DNA of 42,728 nt from Companilactobacillus nodensis DSM 19682 = JCM 14932 = NBRC 107160. Lineage in GTDB: Bacteria > Bacillota > Bacilli > Lactobacillales > Lactobacillaceae. Under the pieces are notes generated by a model. The model was not told the DNA's origin and did not search any database. It saw nothing but the letters and a program-made list of their open reading frames with translations. This document shows, one piece after another, positions 8,257 through 18,099 of this stretch; position 1 is the stretch's first letter; each line of letters starts with the position of its first letter. The translations under genes were made by a program, and so were the position numbers. Location: the NCBI RefSeq assembly GCF_000615905.1, contig NZ_BAMN01000019.1, positions 1-42,728 on the forward strand, written 5' to 3'.

Positions 8257-9708
8257 ATGAAGACACTTAAAAATTTTATTAATGGTGAATGGGTTGAATC
8301 TAAGTCTAAAGAAACAATGGAAGTTATTAATCCGGCTACCAAAGAAGTTATTGCATTAATTCCAGTATCAAATAAGGAAGATGTTGATCTCGCAACCAAA
8401 GCCGCAAGTGATGCTTTTGAAATTTGGAAGAACATTGCTGTGCCACGTCGTGCGCGGATATTTTTCAAGTTTCACCAGTTACTTGTAGAACATACAGAGG
8501 AACTCGGGAAAATAATTACGATGGAAAATGGAAAGAGTCTCGATGAATCTATTGCGGAAGTAAAGAGAGGAATCGAGAACGTTGAGTTTGCTACTGGAGC
8601 CCCAACGTTGACTATGGGTGATTCATTATCTTCAATCGCTACTGATGTTGAAGCAGCTAATTATCGTTATCCCATCGGTGTTGTCGGCGGAATTACACCA
8701 TTTAACTTCCCAATGATGGTTCCTTGCTGGATGTTTCCAATGGCGATCACGGTTGGTAATACTTTTGTTTTGAAACCATCAGAAAAAGCACCGCTATTAA
8801 CTGAAAAGTTAGCTGAATTATTGCAAGAAGCTGGACTTCCTAAAGGAGTCTTCAATGTGGTCAATGGAGCAAAAGATGTTGTTAACGGAATTTTGGACCA
8901 TCCAGATATCAAGGCTATTTCATTCGTTGGTTCCAAAGCCGTTGGTGAATATATTTATAAACGCGGTAGTGAGAATCTCAAACGTGTTCAAGCCCTAACA
9001 GGTGCTAAGAATCATACAACAGTTCTAAATGACGCCAATGTCAAAGATGCTGTTAAAGCAATTGTCTCTTCGTCATTTGGTAGTGCCGGTGAACGTTGCA
9101 TGGCAACTAGTGTTTTGGCGGTTGAGGATGGCATCTATGACAAATTCATGACAGAGTTTGTCGAAGCAGTTAAGAATATCAAAATGGGTAATGGGCTAGA
9201 TGATGGTGTGGTACTTGGTCCGGTGATCAGAGCAGAAAATCAAGAACGAACATATAGCTACATTGAAAAAGGTATTTCTGAAGGAGCAGATATTCTGTTA
9301 GACGGAAGAGATAGAACGAACGACGAGGGCTACTTTGTCGGACCAACTATTTTTGAGAATGTCACGACAGATATGACGATTTGGAAAGATGAAATGTTTG
9401 CGCCAATCCTTAGTGTTATGCGTGTTAAAAATATTCAAGAAGCAGTTGCGACAGCTAATAAATCGGAGTTCGCAAATGGTGCCTGCCTATTTACTAACAA
9501 TGCCAGTGCCATTAGATACTTTAGAGAAAACATTGATGCAGGTATGTTGGGAATCAATCTTGGTGTTCCAGCGCCGATGGCTTTCTTCCCATTCAGTGGT
9601 TGGAAGTCTTCGTTCTATGGGACATTACATGCTAACGGAAAAGATAGTGTTGATTTCTATACTAGAAAGAAAGTTGTCACAGCCCGTTATTCACGAGCTG
9701 ATGTCTAG
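8257..9708 (+). CDS. iolA: Methylmalonate/malonate-semialdehyde dehydrogenase (CoA-acylating)
   Basis: A 483-residue aldehyde dehydrogenase. It has ITPFNFPMM around Asn150, the MMSDH-specific LTGAKNH near 248-253 where most ALDHs have a catalytic Glu, and the nucleophile Cys281 in [10 protein letters not shown]. In inositol breakdown it turns malonate semialdehyde into acetyl-CoA and CO2 with NAD+ and CoA. Length is that of the family. GGGAG lies 8 nt before the ATG. The operon also encodes a candidate decarboxylase for the same substrate (15.4 kb), so two exits for malonate semialdehyde are possible. Confidence 0.92.
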   Translation: MKTLKNFINGEWVESKSKETMEVINPATKEVIALIPVSNKEDVDLATKAASDAFEIWKNIAVPRRARIFFKFHQLLVEHTEELGKIITMENGKSLDESIAEVKRGIENVEFATGAPTLTMGDSLSSIATDVEAANYRYPIGVVGGITPFNFPMMVPCWMFPMAITVGNTFVLKPSEKAPLLTEKLAELLQEAGLPKGVFNVVNGAKDVVNGILDHPDIKAISFVGSKAVGEYIYKRGSENLKRVQALTGAKNHTTVLNDANVKDAVKAIVSSSFGSAGERCMATSVLAVEDGIYDKFMTEFVEAVKNIKMGNGLDDGVVLGPVIRAENQERTYSYIEKGISEGADILLDGRDRTNDEGYFVGPTIFENVTTDMTIWKDEMFAPILSVMRVKNIQEAVATANKSEFANGACLFTNNASAIRYFRENIDAGMLGINLGVPAPMAFFPFSGWKSSFYGTLHANGKDSVDFYTRKKVVTARYSRADV

Positions 9709-9717
9709 GTGAAAATT

Positions 9718-10578
9718 ATGCTGCTAAAACAAAAGTTATCCAAACCAGTTAAAGATGGAGTAACGATGTTACAGGATTTGCCTTTGAGGAGTGTTGATGA
9801 TCTGAAGTATACAGGGATGCGAGTATTGGAAATAAGTGCAGGTTCTAGTTATGGTGAAACCACTAATGATTTTGAAGTTTGTGTAGTAGCTTTGACGGGG
9901 AAAATTGCAGTTTCAGATAATAAAAGTAATATTGGAATTATTGGAAAAAGAAATGATATTTTTGAAAAAGTACCAACGGATAGCGTCTATATTGGTATTA
10001 ACAACCGATTCGAAATAACAGCTGAGAACGACGCCAAGGTATTGATTGCCTATGCTCCAGCAAAAAAAGAATTACCAACAAAGGTAATCCTTGCGGAAGA
10101 TAATTTGGTTGAACATCGTGGCAAATATAATAATAAACGCTTAGTACACAATATTTTGGATGATCAATCGACAATTTCTGAGAGCCTCTTAGTGGTCGAA
10201 GTTTTCACCGATGGAGCCAACTGGTCAAGTTATCCACCACATAAGCATGATCAGGATAATTTACCTGAAGAATCTTTACTTGAAGAAATTTATTATCACG
10301 AAATGAACCCTAAACAAGGTTTTGTCTTTCAACGTGTATACACGGATGACTTAGATATTGATGAAACTATGACGGTTAAAAATGGTGATGCAGTTATAGT
10401 GCCAAGAGGATACCATCCAGTCGGTGTTCCTGATGGATATGATAGTTTTTATTTAAATGTTATGGCTGGACCAACAAAGATATGGAAGTTCAATAACGAT
10501 ATGGATCACGAGTGGATCTTGATAGGAGCGAATAATGACAAATTTAGATTTGATCACTTTAGGAAGAGCTTGTATTGA
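9718..10578 (+). CDS. iolB: 5-deoxy-glucuronate isomerase
   Basis: A 286-residue bicupin protein of the KduI/IolB fold that isomerises 5-deoxy-D-glucuronate to 2-deoxy-5-keto-D-gluconate. The metal site is visible as PPHKHDQDN with EEIYYH, followed by VPRGYHPVG. The start is ATG 9718, with AGGTGA just upstream; a GTG 9 nt earlier has no Shine-Dalgarno. The gene overlaps iolC by 44 nt, unusually long for this operon. Its last residues (IGANNDKFRFDHFRKSLY) look like iolC leader read in another frame, so the true stop may have been lost through a small indel near 10523. Function is secure; the C-terminus is not. Confidence 0.88.
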   Translation: MLLKQKLSKPVKDGVTMLQDLPLRSVDDLKYTGMRVLEISAGSSYGETTNDFEVCVVALTGKIAVSDNKSNIGIIGKRNDIFEKVPTDSVYIGINNRFEITAENDAKVLIAYAPAKKELPTKVILAEDNLVEHRGKYNNKRLVHNILDDQSTISESLLVVEVFTDGANWSSYPPHKHDQDNLPEESLLEEIYYHEMNPKQGFVFQRVYTDDLDIDETMTVKNGDAVIVPRGYHPVGVPDGYDSFYLNVMAGPTKIWKFNNDMDHEWILIGANNDKFRFDHFRKSLY

Positions 10579-11513
10579 CCTAAACTCCGTAGAAATTAAT
10601 AGACCGATGGAGGAAACAAAAACCTTTTCAAAATATGTTGGTGGGTCCCCAATTAATATCGCCATTGGTAGTTCAAAGTTGGGTTTAAAAGTTGGATTCA
10701 TCGGTAAAATTGCGGATGATCAGCATGGTCGTTATATTTCAAAATATATTAAGGATGTTGGTATCAATACACAGAATGTGATTGTTGATCATAAAAAACA
10801 CAAAACCGGTCTTACTTTTACAGAAATAAAGAGCCCAACGGAAAGTAATATTCTCATGTATCGTGATGAAACAGCGGATCTGTATTTAGAACCAAGTGAT
10901 ATAGATGAAGAATATATCAAGTCTGCTAGTTCATTATTGATTTCAGGAACAGCCTTAGCACAGAGTCCGTCACGTGAAGCGACTATTAAGGCTGCTAGAT
11001 TAGCAATTAAAAATAATCTCAAATTGATTTTTGAACTGGATTATCGTCCTTATACTTGGAAGTCGATGGAAGAAGTATCGGAATATTATCAGTTGATGGC
11101 GAAGATGGCAGATGTCGTTATTGGTACAAGAGATGAATATGATGTTATGGAGAACATTCAGGACGGTACTCAACTAGATAATCAGAGAACGATTACAGAA
11201 TTATTTAAATATAATCCCAGTTTAATTCTTATAAAACATGGTAAAGATGGTTCTTTCGCATATACGAGATGGGAAAGTTTATGAAGGCAGTATTTATAAG
11301 ACTAAGGTGTTGAAGAGTTTTGGCGCAGGTGATTCGTATGCCTCGGGATTTATCTTCGCGCTTCACAAAGATTTGCCAATTGAAACAGCTTTGAAGTATG
11401 GAGCTGCTGCATCGTCGATCGTCATAAGTAAGCATTCTTCGTCTGAAGCCATGCCAACTGAGGAACAAATTAAACAGGTTATTGCGGATGGAGAGGTGAG
11501 ATTTGATGACTGA
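10535..11513 (+). pseudogene. iolC: 5-dehydro-2-deoxygluconokinase, interrupted by a frameshift
   Basis: A PfkB/ribokinase-family kinase that phosphorylates 2-deoxy-5-keto-D-gluconate at C6. The first frame (10535-11284) has the start MTNLDLITLGRACIDLN, GGSPINIAIGSSKLG and LILIKHGKDGSFAYT. At about 11265 the frame is lost, and the rest (RDGKVYEGSIYKTKVLK, then FGAGDSYASGF with the catalytic Asp, then SKHSSSEAMPT) lies in another frame to 11513. Restoring the frame needs two added bases or one removed at TATACGAGAT. The joined protein is about 326 residues, the normal IolC length. All active-site motifs survive, so a sequence error is plausible. It overlaps iolB (44 nt) and iolD (8 nt). AGGAG lies upstream of the ATG. 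Confidence 0.87.
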
Positions 11514-13413
11514 GACAATCAAACTGACGGTGGCACAGGCAATCGTGAAGTTTTTGAATCAGCAATATTATTCAGTTGACGGCAAAGAAGAACCTTTTGT
11601 AGAAGGATTCTTTGGAATATTTGGTCATGGGAATGTCTTGGGATTAGCTCAAGCCTTGCAAGAAGATCCTGGTCATCTCAAAGTTTATCAGGGAAAAAAT
11701 GAACAAGGAATGTCTCATGCTGCTAGTGCTTTTGCAAGACAGAACTTACGTCAAAAAATATTTGCAGTAACTGCTTCAGCGGGACCAGGGTCAGCCAATA
11801 TTGTGACTGCAGCTGGGACTGCTGCCGCAAATAATATTCCACTATTGATTTTTCCAGCAGATGTCTTTGCTACTAGACAGCCTGATCCGGTATTGCAACA
11901 AATCGAAGTGGATTATAGTCCCACTATTACGACAAATGATGCTTTCAAACCAGTTTCTAAGTTTTGGGATCGTATTGAACGTCCTGAACAATTGATGGGT
12001 AGTTTGATCAAGGGATTTGAAGTACTTACCAATCCGGCGACAACAGGGCCTGTAACGATTTGCCTTCCCCAAGATGTTGAAGGGATGAGTTATGACTATC
12101 CGGTAGAGTTCTTTAACAAACGTGTGCATCACTTAAAAAGAGTTTCTCCGGATAATCAGGAATTACAAAGCGCCAGTCGTTTAATAGCCAAAAGTAAGAA
12201 TCCAATTTTGGTTGTTGGAGGCGGAGCTAAGTATTCAGAAGCACAAGAAGTCATTAAAGAGTTTGCGACGAAGTTCAATGTTCCCATCGTTGAAACCCAT
12301 GCGGGTAAGTCTACGATCGACAGTGATTTTGAATACAATCTCGGTGGCTTAGGGATTTTAGGAACTTCAGCCGCTAATATTGCTATGAAACGTTCGGACT
12401 TGGTAATCGGGTTGGGTACGAGATATACCGACTTCACTACTAGTTCCAAAACAATTTTTAACAGTGAAGCGCAATTCATTAATATAAATCTGAATCGAGT
12501 TCAAACGTACAAGTTCGATGCAGTTCAAATGGTTGCGGATGTTAAGAAGTCATTAGAGATGTTGATTGATGCGGTGGGTGATTATCGTTCTAAAATTAAT
12601 AATTTGGCAGATTTAAAAAATGATTGGAATGATGAAAGAAATCGTTTAGCCAATATCAAGTTTGATGATAAGAATTTTGAACCAGAGATTAAAGGTCAAT
12701 TCGATCAAGTGCTATTGAATAAATATTCTGCACAATTGAACACTGAATACACACAGACTCGTGCGTTGATCAAGCTGAATGATTTAATAAAGGATTCGAC
12801 AATTGTGGCGGCTGCAGGTTCATTACCTGGGGATGTTCAGCGTATATGGGAAACTAACAAGTTCAATACATATCATATGGAATACGGATATTCCACAATG
12901 GGGTACGAAGTGAGTGGCGCGTTGGGTGTAAGACTAGCTGATGAAAATGAGGAAGTATACGCGTTGGTCGGTGATGGTAGCTTCGTAATGTTACACAGTG
13001 AATTATTGACATCGCTGCAATATAACAAAAAAATCAATATAATTTTATTCGATAATTCTGGATTCGGAAGTATCAACAATCTGCAAATGGGTCATGGAAG
13101 TAGGTCTTATGGAACGGAATTCAGAGATTACAAGAACGATGTGATCAATGTTGATTATGCCAAAATTGCAGAGGGTTACGGAGCAGTTTCGTATAAGGTC
13201 AACAATGAAGCAGATTTAATTGCAGCAATAAGTGACGCTAAAAAACAAAGTAGATCAACTTTAATTGAAATCAAAGTTTTACCAAAAACTATGACCGAAG
13301 GTTATGACAATAGTTGGTGGCGGGTTGGTCTTTCAGAAGTTTCTGATAGAGAACAAATAGATCGATTGGTTTCTGAACAAAATGAAATGTTGAAAAATGC
13401 AAAACAATATTAA
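11506..13413 (+). CDS. iolD: 3D-(3,5/4)-trihydroxycyclohexane-1,2-dione hydrolase
   Basis: A 635-residue thiamine-diphosphate enzyme that opens the cyclohexane ring to give 5-deoxy-D-glucuronate. The N-terminal TPP domain carries the activating Glu66 in YQGKNEQGMSHA. The C-terminal TPP site is ALVGDGSFVM followed by LFDNSGFGSINN. Its length and the GFFGIFGHGN start are typical of IolD. ATG 11506 was preferred over the adjacent TTG 11503, with GAGGTG upstream. It overlaps the iolC end by 8 nt, consistent with coupled translation. Confidence 0.92.
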   Translation: MTETIKLTVAQAIVKFLNQQYYSVDGKEEPFVEGFFGIFGHGNVLGLAQALQEDPGHLKVYQGKNEQGMSHAASAFARQNLRQKIFAVTASAGPGSANIVTAAGTAAANNIPLLIFPADVFATRQPDPVLQQIEVDYSPTITTNDAFKPVSKFWDRIERPEQLMGSLIKGFEVLTNPATTGPVTICLPQDVEGMSYDYPVEFFNKRVHHLKRVSPDNQELQSASRLIAKSKNPILVVGGGAKYSEAQEVIKEFATKFNVPIVETHAGKSTIDSDFEYNLGGLGILGTSAANIAMKRSDLVIGLGTRYTDFTTSSKTIFNSEAQFININLNRVQTYKFDAVQMVADVKKSLEMLIDAVGDYRSKINNLADLKNDWNDERNRLANIKFDDKNFEPEIKGQFDQVLLNKYSAQLNTEYTQTRALIKLNDLIKDSTIVAAAGSLPGDVQRIWETNKFNTYHMEYGYSTMGYEVSGALGVRLADENEEVYALVGDGSFVMLHSELLTSLQYNKKINIILFDNSGFGSINNLQMGHGSRSYGTEFRDYKNDVINVDYAKIAEGYGAVSYKVNNEADLIAAISDAKKQSRSTLIEIKVLPKTMTEGYDNSWWRVGLSEVSDREQIDRLVSEQNEMLKNAKQY

Positions 13414-13438
13414 ATGTCAGTTTACTTAGGAGAAAATC

Positions 13439-14473
13439 ATGGTCGTAAAAGTTGGAATTGTAGGATTAGGTCGTTTGGGAAAAATTCACGCAGAGAATCT
13501 ATCGAAAAAAATTTATAATTGTGAATTAATCGCAGCCACTAGCATTGTTGATGAGGAATTAAATTGGGCCCAAAAAGAATTAGGAGTGAAGTATCTATAT
13601 CACGATTTTGATGAAATGATTGCTAATGATGAAGTTGATGCAATTTTTATTGTTTCACCATCTTCATTCCATCCAGATCAAGTTGTCAAAGCATTGAACA
13701 AGAACAAGCATGTCTTCAGTGAGAAGCCATTAGGTCTCAGCGTTGAAGATATTCAAGAAATTTTGCCAGTTATCAATAGTAGTTCTAACAAATTTATGCT
13801 TGGATTTATGCGTAGATTCGATGATTCATATCGATATGCCAAAGAAAAAGTTGATGCTGGTGAAATCGGTGATATAACTTTGATTCGCTGTTACAGTATT
13901 GATCCAAGTGATGGTATGAAGAGTTTTGTAAACTTTGCCAAGAATAGTAATAGTGGTGGAATTTTCTCAGATATGTCGATCCATGATATTGACGTTATCA
14001 GATGGTTCTTGAATTCAGAGGATTCTGGTGTTAACAGAGTTTGGTCACTAGGAAATAACGTTGCCTATCCAGTATTGAATGATTTGAATGAATTAGAAAC
14101 TGGTGCGGCAATGCTTCAATTAACTGATGATAAAATCGGGATGCTAGTTGCTGGTAGAAACGCTGCTCATGGATACCATGTGGAAACAGAAATTATTGGT
14201 ACAAAAGGAACTTTGAGAATTGCAGCAACACCTGAAAAGAACTTAGTCCAAGTAATGAATTCCAGTGGTGTAGTTAGACCAACATCACAGAACTTCCCTG
14301 AAAGATTCCAGCAAGCCTTCATGTCTGAAGAACAATATTTCATTGATGCTATCAGTAATGATACTGAAATTGAAATCAAAGCCGAAGATGGTTTATATGC
14401 AACTCAAGTTGCGATTGCATTGCAAGAATCGTATGACAGTAATGAAATTATCAACATCAAGGGAGGCCAATAG
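13439..14473 (+). CDS. iolG2: Second Gfo/Idh/MocA dehydrogenase of the inositol operon
   Basis: A 344-residue oxidoreductase. The Rossmann motif GIVGLGRLGKIH is at residues 7-18. The catalytic EKP has Lys96, and Asp178 and His182 lie in SDMSIHDID. It is paralogous to the iolG at 7.2 kb but clearly diverged. Lactobacillus casei also has two such genes (iolG1, iolG2) in its iol operon. The likely substrate is another inositol stereoisomer such as scyllo- or D-chiro-inositol, or a keto-inositol; this is inferred from paralogy only. Spacing to iolE is 1 nt. Confidence 0.85.
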   Translation: MVVKVGIVGLGRLGKIHAENLSKKIYNCELIAATSIVDEELNWAQKELGVKYLYHDFDEMIANDEVDAIFIVSPSSFHPDQVVKALNKNKHVFSEKPLGLSVEDIQEILPVINSSSNKFMLGFMRRFDDSYRYAKEKVDAGEIGDITLIRCYSIDPSDGMKSFVNFAKNSNSGGIFSDMSIHDIDVIRWFLNSEDSGVNRVWSLGNNVAYPVLNDLNELETGAAMLQLTDDKIGMLVAGRNAAHGYHVETEIIGTKGTLRIAATPEKNLVQVMNSSGVVRPTSQNFPERFQQAFMSEEQYFIDAISNDTEIEIKAEDGLYATQVAIALQESYDSNEIINIKGGQ

Positions 14474-14474
14474 C

Positions 14475-15359
14475 ATGACAATCAAACTGGGAATTGCACC
14501 AATCGGTTGGACTAATGATGATATGCCTCAATTAGGCTCAAGCAATACTTTTGAACAAGCCATTTCTGAAATGTCATTGGCAGGATTCACAGGTACTGAA
14601 GTAGGAAGTAAGTTTCCAAGAGATATTGATGTTTTAAAACATGCATTAGAAATTCGTAATATGAGTATAGCAAGCGCTTGGTTCAGTTCATTCTTGCTTT
14701 CAAAGAGTTGGGAAGAGAACGAAGAAGCCTTTAAGGCACATCGTGATTTTCTTCATGCGTTAGGATCAAAGGTTATTGTGGTTTCGGAACAAGGAAATAG
14801 TATTCAAGGTCAGATTGATACACCGTTATTTTTGAATAAACCAGTTTATACAGAAGAACAATGGGAATTAGTAATCAATGGACTCGAAAAGTATGGAGAG
14901 TTAGCTCATGAAAAAGGGATGGAGATTGTTTATCACCACCACATGGGGACGGGTATACAAACGACTGAAGAGATCGAATACTTGATGGACAACACGGATC
15001 CTGACAAGGTCAACTTATTATTTGATACTGGTCACCTTGTATTCTCCGGAGAGGATCCACTTTATATTTATGATAAATACAAAGATAGAATCAAACATAT
15101 TCATTTTAAGGATATTAGAAAACCTGAGATGGAAAAAACAATCGCAAAAAATCGCAGTTTCTTGAATAGTGTTAAAGCTGGAACCTTCACTGTTCCTGGT
15201 GATGGGATGATTGATTTTGCACCTATCTGGGAAAAAATCAAAGACAGTGGATATGATGGCTGGATCGTTGTGGAAGCTGAACAGGATCCTGATAAGGCTA
15301 ATCCATATGAGTATGCCAAGAATACCAGAGCTTACATAAATAAAGTCACAGGTCTATAG
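14475..15359 (+). CDS. iolE: myo-Inosose-2 dehydratase
   Basis: A 294-residue xylose-isomerase-like TIM-barrel protein that dehydrates scyllo-inosose to 3D-trihydroxycyclohexane-1,2-dione. Diagnostic parts are MTIKLGIAPIGWTNDDMPQLG at the start, TGTEVGSKFP, the metal-site strand VYHHHMGTG, LLFDTGHL, IKHIHFKDIR and the final WIVVEAEQD. ATG 14475 follows GGGAGG by 8 nt. An in-frame extension upstream to 14343 lies wholly inside iolG2 and was rejected. The length agrees with Bacillus IolE (about 297). Confidence 0.92.
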   Translation: MTIKLGIAPIGWTNDDMPQLGSSNTFEQAISEMSLAGFTGTEVGSKFPRDIDVLKHALEIRNMSIASAWFSSFLLSKSWEENEEAFKAHRDFLHALGSKVIVVSEQGNSIQGQIDTPLFLNKPVYTEEQWELVINGLEKYGELAHEKGMEIVYHHHMGTGIQTTEEIEYLMDNTDPDKVNLLFDTGHLVFSGEDPLYIYDKYKDRIKHIHFKDIRKPEMEKTIAKNRSFLNSVKAGTFTVPGDGMIDFAPIWEKIKDSGYDGWIVVEAEQDPDKANPYEYAKNTRAYINKVTGL

Positions 15360-15367
15360 GAGGAAAT

Positions 15368-15757
15368 ATGCCTTTAGTAAAAGTAGATCTATTAGAAGAT
15401 GGTTGGACTGAAGACAATACAAAAATGTTATTAGACATTATTCATGAATCATTACTTGAGACATGGAATATACCTGTTCGCGATCGCTATCAAATAGTTA
15501 ATTATCATCAAAAAAATGAAATGATAGTTGAAGATACAGGATTAAATATATCTAGAAGTAAGCGTGTGGTTATTATATCTATTACAAGCTTTACTCGGAC
15601 TGTTGAACAGAAGAAAGAATTGTATAAAGTGTTAGCTGATAAATTAAGTATATCGAATCTAAAACTTCCAAGTAGTGACTTGATGGTTAATATTACTAAT
15701 AATAATTTAGAAGATTGGTCATTTGGAAATGGTGAAGCGCAGTTATTAGATGATTAA
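15368..15757 (+). CDS. iolK: Malonate-semialdehyde-decarboxylase-like tautomerase-superfamily protein
   Basis: A 129-residue protein with N-terminal Pro after Met removal (MPLVKVDL), matching the MSAD branch of the tautomerase superfamily. From memory of the Pseudomonas MSAD sequence, the shared blocks are RDRYQIV, EMIVEDTGL, EQKKELYK and DWSFGNGEAQ. Counting Pro as 1, Asp38 corresponds to MSAD Asp37 and Arg76 to the key Arg75, while the position of Arg73 is Phe74. MSAD converts malonate semialdehyde to acetaldehyde and CO2. L. casei has such a gene (iolK) at the same operon end. It begins 8 nt after iolE with AGGAGG upstream. It is last in the operon and followed by a terminator. Confidence 0.82.
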   Translation: MPLVKVDLLEDGWTEDNTKMLLDIIHESLLETWNIPVRDRYQIVNYHQKNEMIVEDTGLNISRSKRVVIISITSFTRTVEQKKELYKVLADKLSISNLKLPSSDLMVNITNNNLEDWSFGNGEAQLLDD

Positions 15758-15762
15758 TTACA

Positions 15763-15800
15763 AAAAAGCAGTAACTGTTGGAGGACAGCTACTGCTTTTT
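15763..15800 (+). terminator. Terminator of the iol operon
   Basis: A 16-bp inverted repeat with one mismatch (15763-15778 with 15785-15800) ending in TTTTT lies 5 nt after the iolK stop. Confidence 0.88.
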
Positions 15801-15875
15801 CGCGTTGAGTGGTTTTGTTAAGTATAAGTGTGTAGGGAAAGGAGTTTGAGAGTGTGAGGAGAGAAATTATTAGAA

Positions 15876-17302
15876 TTAAACTAAGTCTTCTGCGCGAACC
15901 CATTCGTTAGTGGCAACGCGGTATAATGTTTGTCCATTTTTAGTTAGGGAATTGTCTGAGAACCAAGGAGTATTCGGAGCCAGAGCACGGTTACCAATTA
16001 ATTCACCATTTGAAGTGTAAAGACGTTTTGGTGTATTTCCAGAAGTAGTAATAGTTTTACTAAATACTTCCATTGCGATGTATGTGTCTTCTGCACCATC
16101 AGAAACTTTGGCCCATTCGTTAGTGGCAACACGGTAATAAGTTGTGCCGTTTAATGTCATTTGTTTATCGACAGCCCAACTAGTGTTAGCCATTAAAGCA
16201 CGGTTTCTTACTGCCTTGCCTTCAATATTAAATAGTTGAGTAGTTTTATTTGTTCTGAAGGTAGTCTTGTGAGCAGTTATAGTTGGTTTTGCAGGTGTTG
16301 TTACTGCACCTTTTTTGATAACTTGAACGTGATAAGCTTTTTGAGATTTGTCTACCTTAACTTCTGAAGACTCATTCTTAGCTAGTACGTATCCTTCAGG
16401 AATAACAAGCTTGTGTTTTGATCCATTGAGACCAGATACTTTCATTGATCCGATTTCCTTGTTTGTTGCTTGGTCAATGAATTGGATTTTGTTTGTGTAT
16501 GTTGTTGCGTCTGTTGATGATGAGTGACCTGGTTTTTTGTTTGGTGTTAGAGTGACAGCAATTTTCCCGTCAATGATTGAAAAGTCTTGATTAGGAACAA
16601 TTGAGTAACCCTTTGGTATTTCAACAAGTTTGGGATTTACAGAAGAAGCATTTTCATATACATCAGGTATGATGCGTGATTTGATTTTATCTTTAGCATT
16701 TTCTTTGTTAGTGTAATTTACCGTAATTGGTATTTTTAGCGCAGGGACTACATTTACTTCAACAATTCCATTTTTAATATCAAATGTTTGATCCCCCGCT
16801 AGCTTATAGCCCTCAGGGGCATTGATTTTCGATTTTTCAATTTGGGTAATATCTGATGGGACATCTTTTATCTCATCTGTTTTGGGTAAAATGTTATCAC
16901 CAACTTTGAATTGAACCTTTATTGTTCTTTTTTCTTCTTTCCCTGATGGACTAGGAACGACTGTTACAAGAATTTTTTCTGTAACTTCCTTTTTAGAAGT
17001 GTCTATTGTAAATGGTTTATTATTTACTGTAGTATCAACTTTATACCTGTTATTCAACGCTTTGTTAAGATCATCAACGCTGATAGAAGTTTGTCCTTTT
17101 TTAACACTAATAGTTTCTATTTTGGGATGTTCACTATCTGAATTTGTGTATATTAAGTTTAATGTTATGTCACTTTGTCATTTGCTTTTTCAGCTGAAGC
17201 ACCATCAGCTGCATTAACAACCACAGCGTTAATCATACTTGGATTTAAAATCATAGTACTAAATAATAAACTCGTAATTACAAGGGACTTAGTTTTTTTC
17301 AT
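15876..17302 (-). pseudogene. Secreted surface protein with repeats and two C-terminal SLAP-like modules, frameshifted near its N-terminus
   Basis: The ATG at 17302, with AAGGAG upstream, starts a signal peptide (MKKTKSLVITSLLFSTMILN, with VNA before ADG) but reaches a stop after 44 codons. Adding one base near 17167 joins it to the long frame ending at 15876, giving about 475 residues. The middle holds three degenerate repeats ending PxGYxLxxxQxFxI (APEGYKLAGDQTFDI, IPKGYSIVPNQDFSI, IPEGYVLAKNESSEV). The C-terminus has two modules of about 60 residues ending YYRVATNEWAKV and LYRVATNEWVRA, like SLAP cell-wall-binding domains. There is no LPXTG, so attachment would be non-covalent. Function beyond the surface location is unknown. 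The similar protein at the right end of the window shares the C-terminal modules. Confidence 0.75.
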
Positions 17303-17444
17303 AAAATCTCTCCTTAGGGTCTAATAATTAAGAACTAGATAATAATAACGGACTAGTGTAAATATCCAGTTAAGTTAATGTAAATTTCATGTAAAGTTTC
17401 AGAAAATTAAAGTTATTAGTCAAGGAAAAAATAAATAAAAAAAA

Positions 17445-17467
17445 TCATCAGTTTCAAAAACTGATGA
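17445..17467 (-). terminator. Terminator after the methyltransferase-like gene
   Basis: A 10-bp perfect inverted repeat (17445-17454, 17458-17467) has an A run on its plus-strand left side, giving a U tract on the minus strand. Confidence 0.75.
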
Positions 17468-17469
17468 GA

Positions 17470-18099
17470 TTACCAAATAAATGGAATTAATGATTTTGTT
17501 TTCTTATTATATTCAACGAAGTCATGACCATAATGTTGTATCAGGTATTTATCAGCATTAGGGATGTACGAAAATACGAACATGCACAACAACATCAGTG
17601 GTATCAACAATGACCACCAGTTACCGGTTACTAGAGCAAATCCTAAAACCCATAAAACATCACCAAAGTAGTTGATGTGAACGGCATATTTAAATAATCC
17701 TCCGGTGTACAATTTTCCTTTATTAGCAGGATTAGATTTGAATGGTTTGCGTAGTAATTCTGAGGTGCTGTTGATTCCTGAGCCAATTATGAATAATAGC
17801 CATCCTAACCAGATCCAGGTTAAATTACCCCAGATTGCCAGAATAGGGAATACTAAGTAGTACAGTCCAAATGCAAGACTGTTGCCGATTGCTTCCTTCC
17901 AACCGATTCCACGTGGCAGCCAAATGAACATCATGCAGTTCAATCTGATGAATGTTACCAATATTAGTAGTGACACATTAATAGTCATTGCAGTTGATAA
18001 ATGGGGAATTACCCATAAGTAATCAGCAAGTATATAAATTATTTGGACTATAAATATAAGTATTTTTGCAGGAACGGTTTCACTATGTATCCCGTACAT
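17470..18099 (-). CDS. Membrane protein, DUF1295/isoprenylcysteine-methyltransferase-like
   Basis: A 209-residue, largely hydrophobic protein with five to six membrane segments. The C-terminal part YAVHINYFGDVLWVLGFAL followed by HYGHDFVEYNKKTKSLIPFIW resembles the YxRHPNYxGE...Y...R...PxxW layout of DUF1295, steroid 5-alpha-reductase-like and ICMT-type enzymes. Asn and Tyr of NYFGD are kept, but the usual Arg-His-Pro is Val-His-Ile. Reaction and substrate are unknown. ATG 18099 overlaps the TetR stop by one base (TGATG); a TTG 3 nt earlier is possible. The coupling suggests the TetR protein controls or responds to the same lipid or compound. Confidence 0.65.
   Translation of the reverse strand: MYGIHSETVPAKILIFIVQIIYILADYLWVIPHLSTAMTINVSLLILVTFIRLNCMMFIWLPRGIGWKEAIGNSLAFGLYYLVFPILAIWGNLTWIWLGWLLFIIGSGINSTSELLRKPFKSNPANKGKLYTGGLFKYAVHINYFGDVLWVLGFALVTGNWWSLLIPLMLLCMFVFSYIPNADKYLIQHYGHDFVEYNKKTKSLIPFIW

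Noticed and set aside
14343-14474. 44-codon upstream extension of iolE
   Set aside because: It lies fully inside iolG2, and the Shine-Dalgarno GGGAGG serves the ATG at 14475.
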